Below are positions 1 through 5,182 of a stretch of 5,548 nt of DNA, one piece after another (position 1 is the first letter of the stretch; each line of letters begins with the position of its first letter). The notes beneath the pieces are model-generated. The model saw only the letters and a list, made by a program, of their open reading frames with translations, had not been told where the DNA came from and did no database searches. The DNA comes from Dehalococcoidia bacterium (GTDB lineage Bacteria; Chloroflexota; Dehalococcoidia; Tepidiformales; Tepidiformaceae). A program made the position numbers and the translations under genes. The DNA is taken from positions 1 through 5,548 of the forward strand of contig SLAK01000180.1 of NCBI GenBank assembly GCA_007126855.1. Direction: 5' to 3'.

Positions 1-26
1 ACCTTGTGGGGAAGTTCCGGCAATGA
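1..26 (+). CDS. C-terminal tail of an upstream gene (partial)
   Basis: Read in the frame beginning at base 3, the left edge encodes LVGKFRQ followed by TGA at 24-26. That stop overlaps the permease ATG (23-25) in an ATGA arrangement, the same junction seen between the next two genes, so it is probably the true end of an upstream operon gene. Only seven residues are visible, so no family can be named. An open frame this short could also be chance; the support is the stop-start overlap and the pattern repeated downstream. Confidence 0.4.
8..14 (+). promoter_or_regulatory. Ribosome-binding site for the permease
   Basis: GGGGAAG lies 8 nt before the ATG at 23. It supports that start over the TTG at 4 in another frame, and it sits inside the tail of the presumed upstream gene, as expected for translational coupling. 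Confidence 0.5.
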
Positions 27-856
27 GTGCCGGGGGTATCCCGACGCTTGTCCGGAACCCGGTGCTCGTGACACCGGTCCGCGGGGCGCGGCGCTTCATC
101 GGCGCTTATGGGCCGGCGGGGCTGCTCCTGGTGCTGATGGTTGTGCTGTGGGAGGTGCTGGTCCGGGCGATGGATATCCGGCCCTATCTGCTGCCGGCGC
201 CTTCGCGCATCTGGACAGCGTTTCTCGACACTCGCGAGGTGCTCCCCGGACACACATGGACAACGTTGCAGGAAGCGCTGCTGGGCATCGCCATCGGGGC
301 CGCGGTTGGCATCGCGCTGGCGTCGCTGATAGCCAGCATCTCGCTGGTGCGGCGGGTGCTGTACCCGCTGCTGGTGGTTTCGCAGACCATCCCGCTGGTG
401 GTGCTGGCGCCATTGCTGGTCATCTGGTTTGGCATCGGCATCACGCCGAAGGTGCTGCTTGTGGCGGTCATCACCTTCTTCCCGGTGGTGGTTAGCACAG
501 CGGAGGCGCTGCTGAATGCCGACCGCGAGCTGATTGGACTGGTGCGCAGCATGGGCGCGAACCGCTGGCAGACGCTGCGGCACGTACTGATCCCCTCGGC
601 AATACCGGCGTTCTTCGCGGGGCTCAAGATCGCGTCCGCCTACGCGGTTGCCGGGGCGGTAATCGCCGAATGGGTCGGGGCCGGTTCCGGCCTCGGCCTC
701 TACATCAATCGATCCACAGCGGCTTTCCGGACGGACCAGGTGTTCGTGGCGGTCGTCGTGATTGCGCTGATGAGCATGGCGCTATTCGCGACGGTCCATA
801 TCCTGAGCCGGCTGGCGACGCCGTGGGCACACATCCGGGAGGGAGAGAACTCATGA
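23..856 (+). CDS. ABC transporter permease, ThiX/SsuC-like (COG0600 type)
   Basis: This is an inner-membrane subunit of an ABC importer, expected to act as a homodimer that forms the substrate channel and docks two ATPase subunits. The 277-residue product has about six hydrophobic segments (roughly residues 32-49, 84-105, 112-136, 144-160, 196-220 and 236-262). LLPAPSRIW at 56-64 is the usual motif after the first segment in this family. The cytoplasmic coupling loop (EAA-type) runs from about 168 to 191, with RSMGANRWQTLRHVLIP at 175-191 including the conserved Gly178. Length is normal for the family. The start has a GGGGAAG site 8 nt upstream and overlaps the preceding stop; the stop overlaps the next start (ATGA at 853-856). 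The order permease, binding protein, ATPase matches thiX-thiY-thiZ. The permease alone cannot tell thiamin-precursor, riboflavin, sulfonate or nitrate systems apart; the neighbouring binding protein favours the first two. Confidence 0.93.
   Translation: MSAGGIPTLVRNPVLVTPVRGARRFIGAYGPAGLLLVLMVVLWEVLVRAMDIRPYLLPAPSRIWTAFLDTREVLPGHTWTTLQEALLGIAIGAAVGIALASLIASISLVRRVLYPLLVVSQTIPLVVLAPLLVIWFGIGITPKVLLVAVITFFPVVVSTAEALLNADRELIGLVRSMGANRWQTLRHVLIPSAIPAFFAGLKIASAYAVAGAVIAEWVGAGSGLGLYINRSTAAFRTDQVFVAVVVIALMSMALFATVHILSRLATPWAHIREGENS
837..849 (+). promoter_or_regulatory. Purine-rich ribosome-binding site that fixes the binding-protein start
   Basis: GGGAGGGAGAGAA ends 3 nt before the ATG at 853 and contains GGAGG at 838-842. 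The reading frame is open back to an ATG at 670, but that stretch overlaps the permease. Only the ATG at 853 has this site and gives an immediate lipoprotein signal peptide, so it is the real start. Confidence 0.75.
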
Positions 857-1839
857 GATACCTGTTGGCCCTTGCAGCGCTGTTTGCGCTGCCATTCGCT
901 ATTGCCGCGTGCGGCAACGACGACGATGACGACCTGCGTTCCGTGTCACTGATGCTCGACTGGACGCCAAACACGAACCATCTCGGCATTTATGTCGCGC
1001 AAGCTGAGGGCTACTACGCGGAAGAAGGCCTGGAGGTGAGCATCACCGAGCCGGGCGCCGGCGGCACACCGCAGGTGGTCGCACAGGGCGCCGTGCAATT
1101 CGGGATCTCCCACCAGGAGATGGTCATCCCGGGGCGCGCCCAAGACGTGCCGATCGTGTCCATCGCGGCACTCGTGCAGCACAACACCTCCAGTCTGATG
1201 GCGCTGGCTGAGTCCGGCATCGAGCGCCCTGCGGACCTGGAAGGCCACTCCTATGGCGGCTTCGGCGGCCCGCTCGAGCGGCAGCTGATCGAGACGCTGG
1301 TCGAATGCGACGGCGGCGACCCGGCAGGCGTGCAGTTCACCGAGGTGGGCGACGTCGACTATCTGGTGGGCATGGACCGTGGGCATTACGACTTCGTCTG
1401 GATATTCGACGGCTGGGACGGCATCCGGGCCACGGAGCTCGAAGGAGCGGAGGTAAACTTCATCCGCTTCCGCGACTACCTGGACTGCATCCCCGACTGG
1501 TACACGCCGCTCATCATCACCAACGAATCGCTGATCGAGGACGACCCGGACCTGGTCCGCAGCTTCCTCGCGGCGACGACGAGAGGCTACGAGTTCGCGA
1601 TGGAGAACCCCGAGCGCGCGGCGGAGATCCTGCACGACGCGGTGCCCGAACTGGACGAGACGCTGATACGGCTGAGCGCCGAATTCCTGGCCGACTGGTT
1701 CGTCGCAGAGGAAGGACGCCCGTGGGGGCAGCAGGACCTGGACATCTGGGAGCGCTTCGAGGCCTTCCTGCGCGATGCGGGCCTGACGCAGCGGGAAATC
1801 GACGTGGAACAGGCCTATACGAACGAATTCCTGCCGTGA
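853..1839 (+). CDS. NMT1/THI5-like lipoprotein substrate-binding protein (ThiY/RibY-like)
   Basis: This 328-residue lipoprotein is the extracytoplasmic solute receptor of the importer. Residues 1-20 form a signal peptide: Arg2, a hydrophobic core at 3-17, and lipobox IAAC at 17-20 with Cys20 as the lipidated residue. An acidic linker of five Asp (23-27) follows. The NMT1/THI5-like domain starts at about 30. LMLDWTPNTNHLGIYVA at 33-49 and GYYAEEGLEV at 53-62 are strong family signatures, followed by ISHQE at 85-89 and IAALVQHNTS at 104-113. Known relatives bind thiamin-pyrimidine breakdown products (ThiY) or riboflavin (RibY); the exact ligand is inferred, not seen. Cys152 and Cys212 are the only other cysteines and could form a disulfide outside the cell. 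The start at 853 overlaps the permease stop, has a strong ribosome-binding site, and is preferred over the in-frame ATG at 670. Length is typical. Confidence 0.93.
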   Translation: MRYLLALAALFALPFAIAACGNDDDDDLRSVSLMLDWTPNTNHLGIYVAQAEGYYAEEGLEVSITEPGAGGTPQVVAQGAVQFGISHQEMVIPGRAQDVPIVSIAALVQHNTSSLMALAESGIERPADLEGHSYGGFGGPLERQLIETLVECDGGDPAGVQFTEVGDVDYLVGMDRGHYDFVWIFDGWDGIRATELEGAEVNFIRFRDYLDCIPDWYTPLIITNESLIEDDPDLVRSFLAATTRGYEFAMENPERAAEILHDAVPELDETLIRLSAEFLADWFVAEEGRPWGQQDLDIWERFEAFLRDAGLTQREIDVEQAYTNEFLP

Positions 1840-1852
1840 GACGCTACGGCCG

Positions 1853-2620
1853 GTGACAGGCATCGAGGTTCGCGACCTCTCGCACAGGTTCCCCGGGAAG
1901 CCGCCGACGCATGTGCTGGATTCGGTGGACCTGTGCGTGCCCCCGGGGGCCTTCGTGAGCCTGGTTGGGCCGAGCGGCTGCGGGAAGAGCACGCTGCTGC
2001 GCATCCTGGCCGGGCTGCTGGCCCCCGATTCCGGCACGGCAAAGGTGGGCGGTGAGCTGACGCACGGTCGGCCAGGCCACGCGGCGTACATGCCGCAGCG
2101 CGACATGCTGCTGCCCTGGCGGCGGGCCTTCGGGAACGCCGTGCTTGGCGCCGAGATCGCGGGCGTGCCGCGGGCTGAGGCCCGGAAGCGCGCGGCCGAG
2201 CTATTCGAACGATTCGGGCTGGCGGGCTTCGAGAAGTCCTGGCCGGTGCAGCTCAGCGGAGGGATGCGGCAGCGGCTCGCGCTGCTCCGCACCTTCCTGC
2301 TGCCGATGGACGTGCTGCTGCTCGACGAACCCTTCGGGGCGCTGGATGCGATCACCCGGCGGGGAATGCACGGCTGGCTCCAGGAAGTCTGGCTGGCCGA
2401 CCAGCGGACCGTACTCTTCGTGACCCATGACGTGGAGGAGGCGCTTACGCTCTCCGACACGGTGCACGTGATGTCGGCGCGGCCCGGGACGATCCTGGAG
2501 AGCGTCAGCGTGCCCTTTGCGCGGCCGCGCGGGCTGGAGGCGGTGGCACAGCCCGAATTCGTCACGCTGAAGGCGAAACTGCTGGCGGCGCTCGACGAGG
2601 CGATGGGGAGCGAGCTATGA
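1853..2620 (+). CDS. ABC transporter ATP-binding protein, ThiZ/SsuB/TauB-like
   Basis: This cytoplasmic ATPase powers the importer; two copies are expected per transporter. All nucleotide-binding elements are intact in its 255 residues: Walker A GPSGCGKST at 39-47, Q-loop Gln82 in YMPQRDMLLPW, ABC signature LSGGMRQR at 134-141, Walker B VLLLDEP at 154-160 with Glu159 as catalytic base, D-loop GALD at 162-165 and switch His192. The Q-loop followed by LLPW is usual in the nitrate/sulfonate/taurine/thiamin-precursor ATPases (COG1116). The chosen start is GTG at 1853, 13 nt after the binding-protein stop. It places TGIEVRDLSHRF at the usual N-terminal position, but no good Shine-Dalgarno sequence precedes it, so coupled translation from the previous gene is likely. 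The frame is open further upstream into the previous gene, without an obvious better start. The stop overlaps the ATG of a short reading frame at 2617. Confidence 0.93.
   Translation: MTGIEVRDLSHRFPGKPPTHVLDSVDLCVPPGAFVSLVGPSGCGKSTLLRILAGLLAPDSGTAKVGGELTHGRPGHAAYMPQRDMLLPWRRAFGNAVLGAEIAGVPRAEARKRAAELFERFGLAGFEKSWPVQLSGGMRQRLALLRTFLLPMDVLLLDEPFGALDAITRRGMHGWLQEVWLADQRTVLFVTHDVEEALTLSDTVHVMSARPGTILESVSVPFARPRGLEAVAQPEFVTLKAKLLAALDEAMGSEL
2605..2610 (+). promoter_or_regulatory. Ribosome-binding site before the 2617 mini-ORF
   Basis: GGGGAG within the last codons of the ATPase gene lies 6 nt before ATG 2617. It is better placed than anything upstream of the crotonase ATG at 2662, so ribosomes may initiate here rather than at 2662. 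Confidence 0.4.
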
Positions 2621-2652
2621 CGGGCATTCTGCAGCGGGCAGCAACGGTGTAG
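2617..2652 (+). CDS. Candidate 11-residue leader ORF (MTGILQRAATV)
   Basis: This short frame starts at an ATG overlapping the ATPase stop (ATGA, 2617-2620), has GGGGAG 6 nt upstream, and ends at TAG 2650-2652. That stop is 9 nt before the crotonase ATG and in the same frame, so without the amber codon the crotonase would gain a 15-residue N-terminal extension. It could be a coupling leader, the stub of a lost fourth transporter gene, or chance. No function is recognised. Confidence 0.25.
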   Translation: MTGILQRAATV

Positions 2653-2655
2653 GCT
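2650..2655 (+). promoter_or_regulatory. Possible -10 element (TAGGCT) of a leaderless crotonase transcript
   Basis: TAGGCT fits the TANNNT form and ends 6 nt before ATG 2662, the spacing expected if transcription starts at or next to the start codon. No good -35 is seen: TTCTGC at 2627-2632, with a 17-nt spacer, matches the consensus poorly. A six-base pattern with three free positions occurs often by chance. Confidence 0.2.
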
Positions 2656-2661
2656 CCGGGA

Positions 2662-3429
2662 ATGCCGATCGACACTGAGCGCCGCGATGGCGTGTTTCTC
2701 ATCACCCTGAACCGCCCGGAAGCGATGAACAGCATCGACGCCGGGATGTACGAGCAGCTTGGCGACGCCTGGGACACTTTCGAGCAGGACGATGACCTGC
2801 ACGTGGCCATCGTGACCGGCGCGGGTGAGAAAGCGTTCTGCGCCGGGCGGGACCTGGTGAAGAGCGCCGAAGACGAAGCGAACGACTGGAGCCGAGCCCG
2901 AGCGGAGAACCGGCTGACCCCGGACGGCATCTGGAAGCCGGTTATCGCGGCGATCAACGGGCACTGCCTGGCGGCCGGGCTCGCGCTGGCGCTGGGCTGC
3001 GATGTGCGCATCGCGGCGCGGAACGCGACCTTCGGCACGATGGCGGCGAAGCGCGGGATCGTGGCCGGCGGCGGGCAGACGCAGCGACTGGCGCGCTACA
3101 TCCCCTTCGGCAAGGCCATGGAGATGATCCTGTTCGCGGAGCGCATCGACGCAGAGGAGGCGCACCGGATCCACCTGGTGAACCGGGTGGTGGATGAAGG
3201 CGAAGCGCTGGAGGCAGCGTTGGAATGGGCGGAGAAGCTGCTGCAGAACGGGCCGCTGGCGATGCGGGCGATGAAGCAGGCCGCCTATGAAGGGGCCTTC
3301 GAGATGCCGTTCAAGGAAGGGATGCGCCTGGAGGCGAAGAAGTACGCGGAGATATTGAAGACAGAGGACGCGGTGGAAGGGCCGCGGGCCTTCGCGGAGA
3401 AGCGGCAGCCGCGGTTCCGGGGGCGGTGA
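2662..3429 (+). CDS. Crotonase-superfamily protein (enoyl-CoA hydratase/isomerase family), catalytic Glu pair absent
   Basis: This 255-residue protein is expected to bind an acyl-CoA and stabilise a thioester enolate. Family features run in order: DGVFLITLNRPEAMNS at 9-24; AFCAGRDL at 58-65, the first oxyanion-hole segment; KPVIAAINGHCLAAG at 92-106, the second; then GCDVRIAARNATFG at 112-125 and TQRLARYIPFGKAMEMILF at 140-158. The end, EGPRAFAEKRQPRFRGR at 239-255, is typical. When aligned by eye with classical mitochondrial-type enoyl-CoA hydratase, both catalytic glutamates fall on alanine (Ala108 and Ala128), and the usual GGG in the second oxyanion segment is AAG (104-106). Simple hydration is therefore doubtful; isomerase, hydrolase or other crotonase chemistry is possible. 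The start at 2662 gives the usual N terminus. Ribosome-site support is weak (AGG at 2651-2653). It probably works with the class III CoA-transferase downstream, a CaiD-CaiB-like pairing. Confidence 0.9.
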   Translation: MPIDTERRDGVFLITLNRPEAMNSIDAGMYEQLGDAWDTFEQDDDLHVAIVTGAGEKAFCAGRDLVKSAEDEANDWSRARAENRLTPDGIWKPVIAAINGHCLAAGLALALGCDVRIAARNATFGTMAAKRGIVAGGGQTQRLARYIPFGKAMEMILFAERIDAEEAHRIHLVNRVVDEGEALEAALEWAEKLLQNGPLAMRAMKQAAYEGAFEMPFKEGMRLEAKKYAEILKTEDAVEGPRAFAEKRQPRFRGR

Positions 3430-3431
3430 GG

Positions 3432-3437
3432 TAAACT
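3432..3437 (+). promoter_or_regulatory. Possible -10 element (TAAACT) ahead of the nucleotidyltransferase
   Basis: TAAACT fits TANNNT and lies 9 nt before ATG 3447, so it could drive a nearly leaderless transcript. GAGGT at 3428-3432 is 14 nt from the ATG, too far for an ordinary ribosome-binding site. No recognisable -35 was found in the GC-rich upstream sequence. Confidence 0.22.
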
Positions 3438-3446
3438 CGTATCACT

Positions 3447-3986
3447 ATGGGCGAGCTGCTGACGCTGTGGAAACGAGCTGTGGACGATAAGACGGAGTTC
3501 ATCGAGCGCATCATCGGTCTGCTGAATGACAACGACATCCGCTATTGCCTTATCGGCGGCGTTGCGCTTAATGCCTACGTGGAGCCCGTCTTCACCGCCG
3601 ATCTCGATGTCGCCATCGCCGTCGAGGACCTGGACAGGCTCCGGGCATTGGTCGAGCCACACTTCCGGGTCAAGGAGTTCGAGCATAGCCTGAACGTTTC
3701 GGAACCAGGGGTGCGATTGCAGGTGCAGTTCCAGCTTGAGCCCGAGTATGCGGAGTTCGTATCGCGCGCGGAACGGCGGGACGTGCTGGGGCTAACCGTC
3801 CCGGTGGCATCAATGCGCGATCTGCTACAGGGCAAGATCTGGGCAGCGAACGACCCCAGCCGGCGTCGCAGCAAGCACCTCAAGGACCTGAGCGACATCG
3901 CCCGGCTGGTTGAGGCTGAACCGAGCCTTGCCGCCGAACTGCCACCCAATATCGCCGAACAAATAGGTCTGTCACAGTCGAACTAA
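3447..3986 (+). CDS. Stand-alone nucleotidyltransferase-fold protein (AbiEii/MNT-like)
   Basis: This 179-residue protein of the polymerase-beta-type nucleotidyltransferase superfamily has a short N-terminal helix region (15-30). The nucleotide-binding core follows: YCLIGGVALNAY at 33-44 with Gly37-Gly38, and TADLDVAI at 50-57 with metal-ligand candidates Asp52 and Asp54. The strand where the third carboxylate is often found reads GVRLQVQF (88-95), with no acidic residue. The C-terminal part, VASMRDLLQGKIWAANDP at 120-137 and SKHLKDLSDIARL at 142-154, has the helical style of predicted nucleotidyltransferases that modify or poison RNA or protein. No HEPN, AbiEi-like or other partner lies beside it. 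An in-frame stop at 3432 makes ATG 3447 the earliest ATG start. The stop shares a base with the next start (TAATG). Hand count over 3481-3960 gives about 62% GC, below the flanking genes, which suggests separate acquisition. Substrate and function are unknown. Confidence 0.82.
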   Translation: MGELLTLWKRAVDDKTEFIERIIGLLNDNDIRYCLIGGVALNAYVEPVFTADLDVAIAVEDLDRLRALVEPHFRVKEFEHSLNVSEPGVRLQVQFQLEPEYAEFVSRAERRDVLGLTVPVASMRDLLQGKIWAANDPSRRRSKHLKDLSDIARLVEAEPSLAAELPPNIAEQIGLSQSN

Positions 3987-5179
3987 TGGTTACACCTCTC
4001 CACGGCATCCGCGTGCTGGACTTCACCTGGGCCCTGGCGGGGCCGTTTGGCACGATGCAGCTCGCCGACATGGGCGCCGAGGTAGTGAAGGTTGAATACC
4101 CGGAGACGACGGAGAAGGAACGCGGTTTCGGGCCCTACTACAAGGGGATTAGCACCTTCTTCTTCAGCCCAAACCGCGGCAAGGGAAGCATCTGCATCGA
4201 CTTGAAGCGCCCGGAGGGGCGGGAGATCGTCCGGCGGTTGGCGCGGGAAGTCGACGTGGTCACGGAGAACTTCCGGCCGGGCAGCATGGACCGCCTGGGC
4301 ATCGGCTACGAAGACCTCAAGAAGGAAAACCCACGGCTGGTCTACGCGGCGCTGAGCGGCTTCGGACAGACGGGCCCGTATAGCCAGATGCCCGCGGTCG
4401 ACGCGGTGGCGCAGGCCATGGGCGGGACGATGAGCATGAACGGCCCGAAGGACGGCCCGCCCATGCGCGTGGGCGTGAGCATGGGCGATATGGTCGGCGG
4501 GCTTTATATGGCACTGGGCATCATGGCCGCGCTCCGGGCGCGCGACCTGACGGGCGAGGGGCAGCTTGTCGATGTCGCGCTGATGGAAGCGCAGATGGCG
4601 CTCTGCGAGAACGCGATCGTGCGCCACTCCGCATTCGACGAGCACCCAACGCGCCAGGGCGGGCGGCACGCGCTGATCGCGCCCTTCGGGCCGTTCGAAA
4701 CGGCGGACGGCTACGTGGTCATCGCCAACGTGAAGGAATGGGAGTTGTTCTGCGCGCTGATCGACCGCGACGACATGGCCTTCGACGAGCGGTTCAAGAC
4801 CAACCGGGCGCGGCTCGAACACATCGACGAGCTGGAAGCGGAACTGCACGCGGCGCTGCGCAGGCGGACAACGGACGAATGGTTCGAGATCATCCAGCCG
4901 GCCAACGTCTGCTCCATCGGCAAGGTGAACACTATCGCCGACCTTTTCGACGACCCGCATGTAACGGCGCGGAACATGCTGGTCGACGTGCCGCTGCCCT
5001 ATGGCATCGAGGGGACGCTGAAGCTGCCGAACTCGCCGATGCACCTGTCGGAGACGCCGACGGTCGTTGGCAAGGGCATGCCCGGGCAGGGCGAGCAGAC
5101 CGACCACGTGCTCCGCGACTGGGCCCGCTACGCTGATGACGACATCGCGGCGCTGCGCGAGCAGGGGGTCGTGAAGTAG
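3986..5179 (+). CDS. Class III (CaiB/BaiF family) CoA-transferase
   Basis: This 397-residue cytoplasmic enzyme should move CoA between carboxylic acids through an aspartyl-CoA anhydride/thioester mechanism, normally as an interlocked dimer. The start PLHGIRVLDFTWALAGPF (4-21) is the family N terminus, followed by LADMGAEVVKVEYP at 26-39, NRGKGSICIDLK at 63-74, ENFRPGSMDRLGIGYEDL at 94-111 and SGFGQTGPY at 124-132. Asp168 in SMGDMVGG (165-172) matches the catalytic Asp of formyl-CoA transferase (Asp169) in position and context. GEGQLVDVALME at 190-201 and DDPHVTARNM at 322-331 complete the usual domain order. Length is normal and the gene looks intact. ATG 3986 overlaps the nucleotidyltransferase stop by one base, so translation may be coupled. 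The CoA donor and acceptor cannot be read from sequence; carnitine-, oxalate-, mesaconate- and succinate-type enzymes all share this fold. The crotonase upstream suggests a shared acyl-CoA pathway. Confidence 0.93.
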   Translation: MVTPLHGIRVLDFTWALAGPFGTMQLADMGAEVVKVEYPETTEKERGFGPYYKGISTFFFSPNRGKGSICIDLKRPEGREIVRRLAREVDVVTENFRPGSMDRLGIGYEDLKKENPRLVYAALSGFGQTGPYSQMPAVDAVAQAMGGTMSMNGPKDGPPMRVGVSMGDMVGGLYMALGIMAALRARDLTGEGQLVDVALMEAQMALCENAIVRHSAFDEHPTRQGGRHALIAPFGPFETADGYVVIANVKEWELFCALIDRDDMAFDERFKTNRARLEHIDELEAELHAALRRRTTDEWFEIIQPANVCSIGKVNTIADLFDDPHVTARNMLVDVPLPYGIEGTLKLPNSPMHLSETPTVVGKGMPGQGEQTDHVLRDWARYADDDIAALREQGVVK

Positions 5180-5182
5180 CGC

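Noticed and set aside
4..495. A 163-codon open frame starting with TTG at 4.
   Set aside because: It runs in another frame inside the permease gene and is Gly/Ala/His-rich without motifs.
670..852. N-terminal extension of the binding protein to ATG 670.
   Set aside because: It would overlap the permease by about 60 codons and put the signal peptide in mid-protein; ATG 853 has the ribosome-binding site and lipobox spacing.
2629..2641. Small hairpin CTGC-AGCGG-GCAG after the ATPase gene, considered as a terminator.
   Set aside because: The stem is only 4 bp with no T-run after it; too weak to stop transcription.
946..3174. A 742-codon open frame on the minus strand across the binding protein, ATPase and crotonase genes.
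   Set aside because: It lies antisense to three genes with clear domains. Its product is rich in Arg, Ala, Ser, Pro and His with no recognisable motif, as expected for a GC-driven shadow frame.
3398..3426. GC-rich self-complementary-looking end of the crotonase gene, considered as a terminator.
   Set aside because: It encodes the conserved C terminus, forms no clean stem by eye and lacks a T-tract.
3447..3986. A toxin-antitoxin pair (MNT-HEPN or AbiEi-AbiEii).
   Set aside because: Both neighbours are metabolic enzymes and no small partner ORF adjoins it, so only a lone nucleotidyltransferase can be claimed.
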